A stretch of DNA of 64,000 nucleotides from Firmicutes bacterium UBA5227 (GTDB lineage Bacteria > Bacillota > Clostridia > Tissierellales > Sedimentibacteraceae). Position 1 is the first letter of the stretch, and every line of letters begins with the position of its first letter. The notes beneath the pieces were generated by a model that worked only from the letters and a program-made list of their open reading frames with translations, ran no database searches and was not told the origin of the DNA. Made by a program: the position numbers and the translations under genes. Shown in pieces: positions 8,276-17,424 of this stretch. The stretch is taken from NCBI GenBank assembly GCA_002409285.1, contig DHUT01000078.1, positions 34,468 through 98,467 on the forward strand. Direction: 5' to 3'.

Positions 8276-8293
8276 TTATAGATAAAAACTATA
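8276..8293 (-). promoter_or_regulatory. LysR-type operator, MET-box-like
   Basis: Minus-strand TATAGTTTTTATCTATAA is a T-N11-A type dyad. It lies about 57-74 nt upstream of the predicted start, the usual recognition position for LysR activators, and overlaps the 3' end of the LysR gene itself. It resembles the TATAGTT-N3-AACTATA MET-box described for methionine control by MtaR in streptococci, with one half-site mismatch. A near copy lies at 11263-11280. Confidence 0.7.
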
Positions 8294-9197
8294 GCAATAT
8301 TTCTTTGCACTTCAACAGTTCTTCTACATACTTCTTGCCCAATTGGCTCATAATAGTATTTTTTCTGGTAATATAGCCGATTGTCATAACTTCCTCTGAA
8401 TCAAGTGGGATGGCTATATAGTCATCACCATTTAATTCCTCGCATATGATGCCCGAGCATAAAGTATATGCATTTAGTCCCACCATAAGATTCAGCACAG
8501 TTGCCCTGTCATTTGCCTTAATAATCTTCTTATACTCATTAGTGCTTAGCACCTCTTCCGCAAAGTAGAAGGAATTATTCATTCCTTGGTCAAATGAAAG
8601 GCATGGATATTCCTCAAGGTCATTTAATGTAATTATCTTTTTATTCGACAGAGGGTTTCCCTTCCACAGGTACACGTATGTCTTGCAATCAAATAACTCG
8701 GTAAATTCCAGGTTATTCTGTTTCAATATCTTTGTCAGTACCTGACGGTTAAAATCATTCAAATAAAGAATACCCAGTTCACTTTTAAAGCTTTTAACAT
8801 TTTCAATCACTTCATAGGTCTTCGTTTCATGAACTGCAAATTCATATTCATCCATACCAAACTGCTTTACCGTTTCCACGAATGCTTTAACGGCAAAGGA
8901 GTAGTGCTGAGTTGAAACGCTGAATTTCTTTTTAACATTATTTTTTTCCACGTACTTTGTTTTAAGAAGGTCGTACTGTTCCGCCACCTGTCTTGCATAT
9001 CCCAGGAATTCCTCTCCTTCAGGTGTAATAGTGATTCCACGATTGGTCCTCTTATATATAGTAATTCCTATTTCATTCTCCAAATCCCTTACGGAAGCGG
9101 ATAAGCTTGGCTGTGAAATAAATAATTCCTTCGCAGCCTCATTCATTGAATTGCAATCGGCTATTTTAATGGCATATCTCAATTGTTGCAGGGTCAT
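8289..9197 (-). CDS. LysR-family regulator of the methionine operon
   Basis: An N-terminal winged helix (MTLQQLRYAIKIAD; AAKELFISQPSLSASVRDLE; LFKRT-like IYKRTNRGI) is followed by a periplasmic-binding-like effector domain. The ATG at 9197 is chosen because AGGAGG lies 6 nt upstream; the earlier in-frame ATG at 9218 would place that Shine-Dalgarno inside the gene. It ends next to the metN promoter, and the probable binding dyad overlaps its stop codon. I infer that it activates metNI and the short transcript at 11.1-11.2 kb. The effector could be a methionine or cysteine precursor, as for related streptococcal regulators. Confidence 0.88.
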   Translation of the reverse strand: MTLQQLRYAIKIADCNSMNEAAKELFISQPSLSASVRDLENEIGITIYKRTNRGITITPEGEEFLGYARQVAEQYDLLKTKYVEKNNVKKKFSVSTQHYSFAVKAFVETVKQFGMDEYEFAVHETKTYEVIENVKSFKSELGILYLNDFNRQVLTKILKQNNLEFTELFDCKTYVYLWKGNPLSNKKIITLNDLEEYPCLSFDQGMNNSFYFAEEVLSTNEYKKIIKANDRATVLNLMVGLNAYTLCSGIICEELNGDDYIAIPLDSEEVMTIGYITRKNTIMSQLGKKYVEELLKCKEILL

Positions 9198-9442
9198 GGC
9201 ATTCCTCCTGTTTGGCATAATCTTAAAATTTATATTGTAGATAACTCATACTTCTTAGTTTAAGGTACTATTAGATTTTGCTATTCTGCTTTTTTTATCA
9301 TTTATTCTACCATAAAACATAAATTTTTGGTATAATCAGTATAATAGAATTAATATGCGCTGATAATTATTATTTTTATAATAGAGATGACAGCACTATT
9401 TTAATCTTGTAATAAATAGAATATATTTAAAGGAGGAAACAA

Positions 9443-11083
9443 ATGGTTACTTTTTATAGGAACGGAAATATACATACTATGGATGATTCAAGGCCACTGG
9501 CGGATGCACTTGTGGTTGAGGATGAAATTTTTGCTTATGTTGGTACGGAAGAAGGGGCATTGGAATTTTTAAAAAATGGCAACAGGAATTATGAAGTAGT
9601 TGATTTAAATAAGAATTTAGTTTTGCCCGGCTTCAATGATTCGCATATGCATTTTGTTAATTATGCTAAAAGTAAGGAAAAAGTTAACCTCACCGGAGCA
9701 AAAAGTATCAGCGAAATAAGAGAGCTGATAAGGGAAAAAACATCTGCCATGAAACTAAGCGGCACGAGCTGGCTGGAAGGAATCGGCTGGAATCACGATT
9801 ATTTTACTGATGAAAAAAGATTTCCAAATAAATTTGACTTAGATGATATAACCGGAGAAATTCCCACATTAATAACACGTGCATGTTTTCACGTGGGTGT
9901 TCTTAATTCTGCGGGCTTAAAAGCATTCGGACTCAATAAAGAAACCGCACGGCAACAATATGGGAACCAGGTTGATTTCCTTCCTGACGGGGAGCTTAGC
10001 GGTATTGTAAAAGAAAATTTGCTGGGGGATGTAAAATCTCTTATATCATCCTCGGATAAATCAGACTTAAAGGAAATAATTAAAACTGCACAATACGATG
10101 CATTTGCTCAGGGACTGACTTCTGTGCAAAGCGATGATATCGGATATTCCCCTAACAACAATTACGATTTGATTTTCCGTGTTTTTAAGGAGCTGGATGA
10201 CTCCCATGATTTGCACCTGCGCATAGGAGAACAGTGTTTACTGAAAGATGAATCTATAATAAAAGAATTCTTTGGCAAAAAATACAGGTATGGTTTTGGT
10301 AATAACCAATACCGTGTTAACTGCGTTAAAATACTCACCGATGGCTCTCTTGGAGCAAGGACCGCAGCTTTAAGAAACCCTTACAATGATGATCCTGGGA
10401 CATGCGGAATTCAGATGTTTACACAAGATGAGCTGAACGGAATGGTTCTTGAATCTCACAGCCATGGATGCCCTGTTGCTATTCACGCAATTGGTGACAA
10501 AGCAATGGAAATGACTCTTGATTCAATAGAATACGCCAAAAATACTGATCCCTCACATAATCCCAGACACGGCATAGTTCACAGCCAGATTACGGATGAA
10601 AACCTGATTAAACGGATGAAAGAGCTTGATGTGCTTGCTCTTGTTCAGCCCATATTCATCGACTATGATATGAACATTGTATATGACAGGGTAGGAGAAG
10701 AACTTGCAAGTACATCCTATGCATGGAAAACAATGATAAACATGGGAATTCACGTATCCTTCGGCACCGACTGTCCTGTTGAGTCATTTAATGCCATGAA
10801 TAACCTTTACTCTGCTGTAACTCGTAAAAATATAACAGGAAGTCAGAAGAAAACATACCTTCCAAATGAAAAGCTGAGCATGGATGAGGCAATTAAAGCA
10901 TATACGCTGGAAGGGGCTTATGCTTCGGGAGAGGAAAATATAAAGGGAACAATTACTTCGGGCAAGCTTGCGGACTTTATATTGCTTGACAGGGATTTGT
11001 TCAATTTAAACTCAGAGGAGGAAATTTTAAACACTCATATTTTAGAGACATATGTGGGAGGGAAAAAAGTTTATAGCATATAA
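9443..11083 (+). CDS. Amidohydrolase of the YtcJ family
   Basis: 546 residues of the metal-dependent amidohydrolase_3 (YtcJ/COG1574) type. A small beta-domain precedes the metal-binding NDSHMHF motif (HxH, about residues 69-71). Later come the IHAIGDKAM His motif and the conserved TDCPVES near the end of the barrel. These enzymes hydrolyse amide or imine bonds in small N-containing compounds; the substrate is unknown. AAAGGAGG lies 7 nt before the ATG. It is divergent from the LysR gene across a 245-nt AT-rich gap, so shared control is possible. It may act on an N-acyl amino acid, but nothing in the sequence shows this. Confidence 0.87.
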   Translation: MVTFYRNGNIHTMDDSRPLADALVVEDEIFAYVGTEEGALEFLKNGNRNYEVVDLNKNLVLPGFNDSHMHFVNYAKSKEKVNLTGAKSISEIRELIREKTSAMKLSGTSWLEGIGWNHDYFTDEKRFPNKFDLDDITGEIPTLITRACFHVGVLNSAGLKAFGLNKETARQQYGNQVDFLPDGELSGIVKENLLGDVKSLISSSDKSDLKEIIKTAQYDAFAQGLTSVQSDDIGYSPNNNYDLIFRVFKELDDSHDLHLRIGEQCLLKDESIIKEFFGKKYRYGFGNNQYRVNCVKILTDGSLGARTAALRNPYNDDPGTCGIQMFTQDELNGMVLESHSHGCPVAIHAIGDKAMEMTLDSIEYAKNTDPSHNPRHGIVHSQITDENLIKRMKELDVLALVQPIFIDYDMNIVYDRVGEELASTSYAWKTMINMGIHVSFGTDCPVESFNAMNNLYSAVTRKNITGSQKKTYLPNEKLSMDEAIKAYTLEGAYASGEENIKGTITSGKLADFILLDRDLFNLNSEEEILNTHILETYVGGKKVYSI

Positions 11084-11145
11084 AAAAGACTTATTACCCG
11101 AACTTTGTGTAAAAGGGACGAGCAGCAAAGCTCGTCCTCAGTCAT
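11071..11145 (-). CDS. Possible 24-residue peptide ORF with a Cys-Cys pair
   Basis: CGGAGG lies 4-5 nt before an ATG at 11143-11145. The ORF runs 24 codons to a TAA at 11071 and has adjacent TGC TGC codons at positions 7-8. Codons 3-11 coincide with a hairpin that looks like a terminator. It lies downstream of the second LysR-type promoter and runs into the antisense strand of the amidohydrolase end. It could be a leader peptide whose downstream gene is missing, or chance. Confidence 0.35.
   Translation of the reverse strand: MTEDELCCSSLLHKVRVISLFYML
11111..11137 (-). terminator. Hairpin with short T-run
   Basis: GGACGAGC and GCTCGTCC (11116-11123 and 11130-11137) make an 8-bp stem with a 6-nt loop, followed on the minus strand by CTTTT. 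It would end a transcript of about 95 nt started at the promoter at 11213-11242. On the plus strand it may also terminate the amidohydrolase gene. Confidence 0.5.
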
Positions 11146-11212
11146 TTATCCTCCGTTTAACGTAATATGCCGTATCAAAACATACTTAATTTGACTTTGT
11201 ACGTTGATAGCT

Positions 11213-11242
11213 ATTATACCAACCATAAAAATAAAGTATTAA
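11213..11242 (-). promoter_or_regulatory. Second LysR-type promoter
   Basis: TTAATA (11237-11242), an 18-nt spacer and TATAAT (11213-11218) on the minus strand. Spacer length and the 20-nt gap to the upstream dyad are the same as at the metN promoter. It points toward the convergent amidohydrolase, with no long gene ahead of it. Confidence 0.6.
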
Positions 11243-11262
11243 TAATAAAATATAATAGGTTG

Positions 11263-11280
11263 TTATAAGATAAAACTATA
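11263..11280 (-). promoter_or_regulatory. Second LysR-type operator
   Basis: Minus-strand TATAGTTTTATCTTATAA, nearly the same as the site at 8276-8293. The flanks are identical too (TTGC before and CA after the dyad). It lies exactly 20 nt upstream of the -35 box, as in the metN case. Confidence 0.6.
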
Positions 11281-11332
11281 GCAAAAAATTAAAATGACCA
11301 TAACGGGATATTGAATATTATTTTTCTGAACT

Positions 11333-11360
11333 AAAAAAGAATCCCTGTGAGAGATTCTCT
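11333..11360 (-). terminator. Terminator of the GlsB-type gene
   Basis: AGAATC (minus strand, 11353-11358) pairs with GATTCT (11338-11343) and is followed by a T-run, 9 nt beyond the stop codon of the 11369-11617 gene. Confidence 0.75.
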
Positions 11361-11368
11361 TTAATATG

Positions 11369-11617
11369 CTAACCACTGATTTTATTGGCTATAAATAATA
11401 ATATACAAGCGCCTACTACAGAAACTATCAAGCTCCATATATTAAATCCTGTAACACCGGCGGCTCCTATAAATTTAAATACAAACCCTCCAATGAAAGC
11501 TCCTACAATACCAACTGCAATATTTGCAATAGCTCCCATATGTGAATCTTTACCCATTATTATACTGGCTAACCAGCCTGCTAATGCTCCTAAAATTAAC
11601 CATGCAAGATATCCCAT
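11369..11617 (-). CDS. GlsB/YeaQ/YmgE-family membrane protein
   Basis: An 82-residue, Gly-rich protein with three hydrophobic segments and the family pattern GALAGWLASIIMGK ... ANIAVGIVGAFIGG. Members are small membrane proteins induced by stress; their biochemical role is unknown. The start at 11617 is chosen over an upstream in-frame start at 11689 because GAGAGGAG lies about 7 nt before this ATG and the family begins with MGYLAW-like sequence. It is a single-gene unit with its own terminator. Confidence 0.85.
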   Translation of the reverse strand: MGYLAWLILGALAGWLASIIMGKDSHMGAIANIAVGIVGAFIGGFVFKFIGAAGVTGFNIWSLIVSVVGACILLFIANKISG

Positions 11618-11806
11618 AATTTCAGCTCCTCTCAAAAGTTTATATTGATTATGCAGATAATATACCCATACTATTATTAATATAAACAATAATGTTCTTA
11701 ATAAAAGAGAAAGCTGCCAGTATTAAATGGAAAATGGGAAAGTATCCTATTAAGGTATACCATCCCACATACTTTCATACTATTCTATCAATAACCCCTT
11801 GATGAA

Positions 11807-12823
11807 TTATTGGCTTAGGCTTTTGGTTATTACAACCTGTGAATTTGAAATCTGTGCTTCGGATGCATTTAAAAATTCTGTTAAAAAACTTAGGGGAACA
11901 TAAGTTAATCCATCTTTTAAAACAGGTGCTGCATTAAGCTGAATACCAGTTGTATCATCCATGGTATAGTTATCTTTGCCTATTTCAAATGAAAGCAGTT
12001 CTCCAACAGTAACTTTTTGACTCTCAGGATTCCAGCCTACATTATATTCCAATGCTTCCGAAACTGCTCTTACCGGTACCATTATAATACCATCATCGTT
12101 TTTAAACGGCTTAACTCCCTCAAGCTTCTTACCGTTTACAATAACATCCATTTCGGCAACATCTTCTTTTGATATATCTTCATTAGTGTCTTCATCAATT
12201 ACAGGTTCGTCCTCGTCTAACACTATAATTTTTGACGGGTTCGTTTGGGCAGGAATGCTTTTTGTGGAAACACCGTATAAAACCACAAGCTTTCTGTTGT
12301 AAAGCTCTCCATCAAACTTGTTTCCATCTTCAGATACAATTTCTGTATCATCCGAAATATTTAATTTAAGGAAATTGTCTGCGCTTACTAACTCCTTGTC
12401 AAAAAGATCAACCTTTATATTCAAATCAATTGTTCCCACAACCGCTGCATCTGCTGAAATCTGCGGGGGATATATTAAAATCATAGGCTTTTGTGCATCG
12501 TAAAATGCCGTCAATGTTTCTCCTACTTCTAATTTATCTCTATTTATCACATATGTATCTTTTGTAATGATAATATTAGCAGGAAGTCCATCCTCATCTT
12601 CTATAGATACCATCTTTGCTCCATCTCCATCGTTATAATCTACTATTTTTTTAATAACTCCGGTACTTGACAAAAATCTTGATTTTAATTCTTTCTCCTC
12701 ATTTACCTGTTCTGTAGCATTAACCTCGGAATTTAAATTAATCATATCGGCAAACGCCGTAACTGTCGACATCGACAAAACTGCAACCGATAAAGCAGCT
12801 GCAATAGCTTTTATATTTTTCAT
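11807..12823 (-). CDS. Secreted protein with copper-amine-oxidase-like stalk domain
   Basis: A 338-residue protein with a cleavable signal peptide (cut probably after AFA, about residue 25). A middle region is predicted mainly beta, and residues about 228-335 form a stalk domain (VIVNGKKLEGV ... MVPVRAVSEAL ... TYVPLSFLTEFL). This domain is common in extracellular proteins of Clostridia and Bacilli and is thought to bind the wall or other surface polymers; it has no oxidase activity. GGAGG lies 6 nt before the ATG. It stands alone between two gaps, and no partner is evident. Confidence 0.82.
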   Translation of the reverse strand: MKNIKAIAAALSVAVLSMSTVTAFADMINLNSEVNATEQVNEEKELKSRFLSSTGVIKKIVDYNDGDGAKMVSIEDEDGLPANIIITKDTYVINRDKLEVGETLTAFYDAQKPMILIYPPQISADAAVVGTIDLNIKVDLFDKELVSADNFLKLNISDDTEIVSEDGNKFDGELYNRKLVVLYGVSTKSIPAQTNPSKIIVLDEDEPVIDEDTNEDISKEDVAEMDVIVNGKKLEGVKPFKNDDGIIMVPVRAVSEALEYNVGWNPESQKVTVGELLSFEIGKDNYTMDDTTGIQLNAAPVLKDGLTYVPLSFLTEFLNASEAQISNSQVVITKSLSQ

Positions 12824-12910
12824 TTTCTACCTCCAAATTGTTGTTTTATATTTAGACGGTTATAAGCCGACATTGTTCCAAAAAAATGTATGGTAATTTT
12901 TTGCAGTTAC

Positions 12911-12939
12911 TTGACTTTTTACTTATTTATTGATAAAAT
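12911..12939 (+). promoter_or_regulatory. Promoter of the heterodimeric ABC exporter
   Basis: TTGACT (12911-12916), a 17-nt spacer and TAAAAT (12934-12939). It would start a message near 12946 with a leader of about 215 nt. Confidence 0.65.
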
Positions 12940-12945
12940 CATGCA

Positions 12946-13161
12946 CTATAAGACGGGTAGATACCATTGTCCTGTCGCACATACTAACACGAGTAGTACC
13001 GGTGCCAAGTATCTGTGTTTTTCCGCAGTGCTCAAGTATTTGGTGCTCTTTTATTTATGAAAGCCTTCTAATCAGAAGGCGAAAATTTTAATTACACGCT
13101 AAAAATGCGTATACAAATATACAGTCAGAAAACTATTTATAAAATTTAAAGAAGGTGTAAA
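12946..13161 (+). other. Long, structured-looking 5' leader of the ABC exporter
   Basis: This stretch holds no gene. It contains several potential stems: GACGGG with CCTGTC (12953-12976), AGATAC with GTATCT (12959 and 13009 areas), CTGTG with CGCAG, and a clear 7-bp hairpin GCCTTCT-AATC-AGAAGGC (13063-13080) followed by GAAAATTTT. A near-repeat, GTGCCAAGTATCTG and GTGCTCAAGTATTTG, lies between them. I could not match it to a riboswitch class. It may be an attenuator or operator region. Confidence 0.35.
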
Positions 13162-14896
13162 ATGAAACTTATTTTAAAATATACCTGGCGCTATAAAAAA
13201 TATCTTCTTCTCAGCCTTTTGGGAGTCGGCGGATTTGTTGCAATACAAATGGGAGTGCCTACAATACTTAAATATGTAATTAATGACGCATTGCTGCTTA
13301 ATCAACCGGAACTTCTTAAACAATTGGTTAAGCTGATGATAGTAGTTATGGTAACAGGTATAGGATGTGAAGTATGCATGTCATTTGCTAACAGCCGGAT
13401 TGCTTCTAATGTTATAAGGGATATACGAAACGATCTGTTTATAAAAACTCAGGGCTTTTCTCACGGCGAATATGAGAAATTCAGTGTCTCATCATTAATT
13501 ACCAGTACCACCAGCGATGCATATCAAATCATGATTTTTGTTCAGGCTATGCTTCGCAGCGCTCTTATTACTCCTGTTATGACAGTAAGTGGTTTCATAA
13601 TGATTTTAAACAATAATCCAAACTTATTTGGTGTAGTATTGTCAAGTGTTCCGATTTTACTCCTGGGTATGTTTATCATAAACAGAAAGAGCTATCCGTA
13701 TTCACGCCAGCAGCAGACATCATTAGATAAGATTAACCTTATTATGAGAGAGGGCTTAAGCGGATTGAGGGTAATCCGTGCTTTTGGCAATGAGGAATTT
13801 CAAAATAACAGGTTTGAGGAAGTTAATGAAAAGTATTGCGGAGTATCTAAAAAAATGTTCCGTATCGTATCAATTACCCAGCCGGGCTTCTACCTGATTT
13901 TTAACACTATGATTGTTATTGTTTTATGGCTGGGTGCAAATGAAATAAATCACGGTAACTCTGGATGTGGGAACATTAAGTGCATCCATAGAGTATATTT
14001 TCCATATTTTGTTCAGCTTTATGATGCTGGCAGTACTGTTCATTATGTATCCAAGAGCTTCTGTTTCCGCACAGCGAATCCAGAAAATACTTACAACAGA
14101 GCCGGCAATTAGTGAAAACCTGGAAACCGGTGTTACAAAAACAGATAAAAAGGGTTATATTGAATTTGATAATGTGAGCTTTTTCTACCCTACCTCACCA
14201 AATGATCCTGTGCTGAAAAATATAAGCTTTACTGCAGAGCCGGGGCAGACTGTTGCTTTTATCGGCAGCACGGGCTGCGGAAAAACCTCATTAGTGCAGC
14301 TTATTCCCCGGATGTATGACGTGAGCAGCGGTCGGATATTAATAGATGGTGTAGATATTCGGGAATATAATATACATGATCTCAGGGATAAAATTGGATT
14401 CATACCGCAAAAGGCCCAGCTTTTTACGGGTACCATCACAGAAAACCTGCGTTTTGGAAATCCTGACGCATCCATGGATGAACTTATGAGAGCTGCTGAC
14501 ATTGCACAAGCTTCTGATTTCATTTCCAAGAGAGAAAACGGATTTAATGATATGCTGGCAGAAGGGGGCTCCAACCTGTCAGGCGGACAAAAACAACGAC
14601 TTGCCATTGCAAGAGGAATAGTTAAAAATCCTGAAATTTATGTCTTTGATGACAGCTTTTCTGCTCTTGACTATTCAACTGACCTTAAGCTGCGCACAAG
14701 GCTTCGCAAGGAAATAAAAGATGCTACCATGCTCATAGTTGCCCAACGCATAGGCACAATTCGTCATGCTGACAAAATTATTGTACTTGATGAGGGACGT
14801 ATTGTGGGTCAAGGTACTCATGAAGAGCTTATGAAAAACTGCAGAATATACTATGATATAGCAGCAAGTCAGCTTTCAAAGGAGGAACTTATATGA
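13162..14896 (+). pseudogene. ABC exporter, degenerate-site half, split by a +1 frameshift
   Basis: The first part (13162 to about 13958) encodes the transmembrane domain. At WLGANEINHGN the frame changes; removing one base in AACTCTGG (about 13957-13964) restores a continuous protein, HGNLDVGTLSASIEYIF and onward. The second frame, open to 14896, holds Walker A GSTGCGKTS, an intact signature LSGGQKQR, Walker B VFDDSFSALD with Asp in place of the catalytic Glu, and a Gln in place of the H-loop His (IVAQRIG). This is the degenerate-site half of a heterodimeric exporter. It is either a real mutation, which would inactivate the pair, or a one-base sequencing error. AAGAAGG precedes the ATG, and the stop overlaps the next start by 4 nt. 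Confidence 0.85.
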
Positions 14897-16689
14897 ACAA
14901 TAACAACCACAGATTGCGCAAAGCAGGAAAACTTATAGAAATATCTATGAGTCCATATAAAAACAAATTCTTTATTGCACTGTTCCTCCAATTTTTTGGA
15001 GCAGTTTTGGGAACTCTTAATCCTTTCATAATTGGATTTGCTACTACAGAATTAGGTAAAAATGTAACAGACATTGCCCAAGGTAAGCCTGGTGCTGCAG
15101 TAAACCTGTCATACATTGCCGTTATTGTGGCAATCCTTGGGGTATCAGCAGTTGTTCGTCAATGCGCAACCTATACCGCAAGCTTTTTAACATCCGGCTG
15201 TGTACAGGACAGCTTCAGGGACTTGAGAAGTAAAATCAGTGACAAAATAAACAAGATTCCCGTGAGCTATTATGACCGCAATCAGCTGGGTTTTATACTG
15301 AGTTGCCTGACTAATGACGTGGATGCAGTTTCCAATGCGATGCAGCAGAGTCTGATGCCTCTAATTTACGCAGTAACCAACCTAATTATGACGTTCGTCA
15401 TGATGCTGGTAATTTCTGTACCTCTTGGTCTTGTATGCCTGATTCTTCTTCCATGTTCGTTCTTTATTTCAAGATTTCTAATGAAAAAAAGTCAGGGACA
15501 GTTTCGCAAAATGCAGAACACACTGGCTGAACTGAATGGTTATATACAGGAGAGATACACGGGATTTACAGTAATAAAACTTTATAACAACGAAGAAGAC
15601 ACCATAAATAAATTTGAAGAAATCAACGGTCGTATGAATAAGGCAGGATTTAAGTCCGGCTTTATATCCAGTCTGATCTCTCCTGCAATAGAATTTCTCA
15701 TTAACATTCTCTATGCAGTAATGATATTGATTACAGGATATTCTGTTCTGTCAGGCAATATGACCCTGGGAAACATGCAGGCTTTTGTAACGTACATCTG
15801 GCTCATCTTTGAACCGATGAATCAAATTACCCAGCTTGCGGCTCCCATTCAAAGTGCTACCGCTTCAATGGAACGAATTGTTAACTTTCTGGAAGAAGAT
15901 GAAGAGCCCGACGAAGAAGGAAAAAGCAGTAAACTTGATTTAAGTAAATTTGAGGGCAATGTAAATTTCCGGAATGTGAAATTTTCCTATTCGGATAGTG
16001 AACCTGTAATAGCGGATTTGTCCTTTGAAGCAAAATCAGGACAAAAAATTGCAATAGTTGGAGCAACAGGGGCAGGTAAAACTACAATCATAAATCTGCT
16101 GATGCGTTTTTACGACATCGATGAGGGTGACATTACCATTGACGGAACATCTATTTATGCAATCAGGCGAAATAATGAAAGAGCTCTTTTTGGTATGGTA
16201 TTGCAGGACGCATGGCTGTATCACAATACCATTGCTGAAAATATACGATTTGGTCGCCTGAATGCTACTGACGAGGAAGTTATAGAGGCTGCAAAAACTG
16301 CCAATGTAGATCATTTTATCCGAACAATGCCGGGGGGATATGACATGATGATAAATGAAGAGGGAAGCAATGTATCTTTGGGACAGAAGCAGCTGATTAC
16401 TATTGCAAGAGCAATTCTTGCCAATCCCCATATACTGATTCTGGATGAAGCCACCAGCAGTGTGGATACAAGGCTTGAGATGTTAATTCAGTCTGCTATG
16501 AACAGGGCTATGGAGGGTAGAACAAGCTTTGTAATTGCACACAGACTGTCTACAATCCGCGATGCGGACCTTATACTTGTTCTTGACTCCGGTGATATAG
16601 TCGAGCAGGGTACTCATAATGAACTTTTAGAGAAAAACGGCGTCTATGCCAAACTCTACAACAGCCAGTTTGCTGACCAGGATGAATAA
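14893..16689 (+). CDS. ABC exporter, consensus-site half
   Basis: A complete 598-residue fusion of six membrane segments and an ATPase. Walker A is GATGAGKTT, Walker B ILILDEATSSVD with the catalytic Glu, and the H-loop is in IAHRLSTI. The signature is VSLGQ, degenerate, which fits its being the partner of the preceding gene: the intact LSGGQ of one half faces the intact catalytic site of the other. It starts in an ATGA overlap with the preceding gene, with AAAGGAGG just upstream. Such pairs usually export drugs or lipophilic peptides. The same type of protein lies at 1-1341. It ends only 4 nt from the convergent transporter operon, with no visible terminator. Confidence 0.92.
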   Translation: MNNNNHRLRKAGKLIEISMSPYKNKFFIALFLQFFGAVLGTLNPFIIGFATTELGKNVTDIAQGKPGAAVNLSYIAVIVAILGVSAVVRQCATYTASFLTSGCVQDSFRDLRSKISDKINKIPVSYYDRNQLGFILSCLTNDVDAVSNAMQQSLMPLIYAVTNLIMTFVMMLVISVPLGLVCLILLPCSFFISRFLMKKSQGQFRKMQNTLAELNGYIQERYTGFTVIKLYNNEEDTINKFEEINGRMNKAGFKSGFISSLISPAIEFLINILYAVMILITGYSVLSGNMTLGNMQAFVTYIWLIFEPMNQITQLAAPIQSATASMERIVNFLEEDEEPDEEGKSSKLDLSKFEGNVNFRNVKFSYSDSEPVIADLSFEAKSGQKIAIVGATGAGKTTIINLLMRFYDIDEGDITIDGTSIYAIRRNNERALFGMVLQDAWLYHNTIAENIRFGRLNATDEEVIEAAKTANVDHFIRTMPGGYDMMINEEGSNVSLGQKQLITIARAILANPHILILDEATSSVDTRLEMLIQSAMNRAMEGRTSFVIAHRLSTIRDADLILVLDSGDIVEQGTHNELLEKNGVYAKLYNSQFADQDE

Positions 16690-16693
16690 TCTG

Positions 16694-17422
16694 TTACACA
16701 TGAAGCACGCGGGAAAGAAAGACTCGCGTCCTTTCCTCTTTCGGGGACGTAAATATTTCACCCGGGTTACCTTCTTCAACAATAGCTCCTCCTGCCATAA
16801 ATATAACCCTGTCTGCCACTTCCCTGGCAAAACTCATTTCATGAGTCACCACAATCATTGTCATGCCTTCCTCCGCCAAAGATTTAATGACCTCCAGCAC
16901 ATCTCCCACAAGCTCAGGATCAAGAGCGGAGGTAGGCTCATCAAAAAGCAGTGCCTTAGGCTCCATTGCCAGTGCTCTTGCTATGGCAACTCTTTGTTTC
17001 TGCCCTCCTGACAGCTCTTTGGGATATGTTCCCGCTTTTTCCTCCAGTCCTACTTTTCTGAGAAGTCTCATAGCTTTTTTAGATGCTTCTTCCCCGGATT
17101 CTTTTCCTGTCAGAACAGGCGCCAGTGTTATATTTTCCAGCACTGTTTTCAAAGGAAACAAATTGAAGTTTTGAAATACCATTCCCAGCTCTTCTCTTAA
17201 CATTCTTATGTCAGCGGTTTTTTCAAGCAAGTTCCTTCCATTGTATAAAACTTCTCCACCATCAGGCTTTTCAAGCTGATTTATACAGCGCAGGAAAGTA
17301 CTCTTTCCTGAACCTGACGGTCCTATTATGCAAACCACCTCACCTTCGTCAACATTCATGGTTATATCCTTAAGCACAGTGAGGTTTCCAAACTTTTTTG
17401 ATAAATTCCTTACTTGTATCAT
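16694..17422 (-). CDS. Polar amino acid ABC transporter ATP-binding protein
   Basis: A 242-residue GlnQ/HisP-type ATPase: Walker [11 protein letters not shown]-loop FQNFNLFP, signature LSGGQKQR, Walker [14 protein letters not shown] and H-loop VTHEM. It is the third gene of the operon, 2 nt after the permease, with only a weak GCTGGTG ribosome site, which suggests translational coupling. It supplies energy to the importer controlled by the two T-boxes upstream, for which proline is the inferred substrate or signal. Confidence 0.92.
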   Translation of the reverse strand: MIQVRNLSKKFGNLTVLKDITMNVDEGEVVCIIGPSGSGKSTFLRCINQLEKPDGGEVLYNGRNLLEKTADIRMLREELGMVFQNFNLFPLKTVLENITLAPVLTGKESGEEASKKAMRLLRKVGLEEKAGTYPKELSGGQKQRVAIARALAMEPKALLFDEPTSALDPELVGDVLEVIKSLAEEGMTMIVVTHEMSFAREVADRVIFMAGGAIVEEGNPGEIFTSPKEERTRVFLSRVLHV

Positions 17423-17424
17423 AA

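Noticed and set aside
13950..13975. Programmed ribosomal frameshift in the ABC exporter
   Set aside because: No slippery heptamer, internal Shine-Dalgarno or downstream pseudoknot is apparent. A one-base change is simpler.
16680..16700. Shared terminator between the ABC exporter and the convergent amino acid transporter
   Set aside because: The stops are 4 nt apart and no hairpin with a T-run is present.
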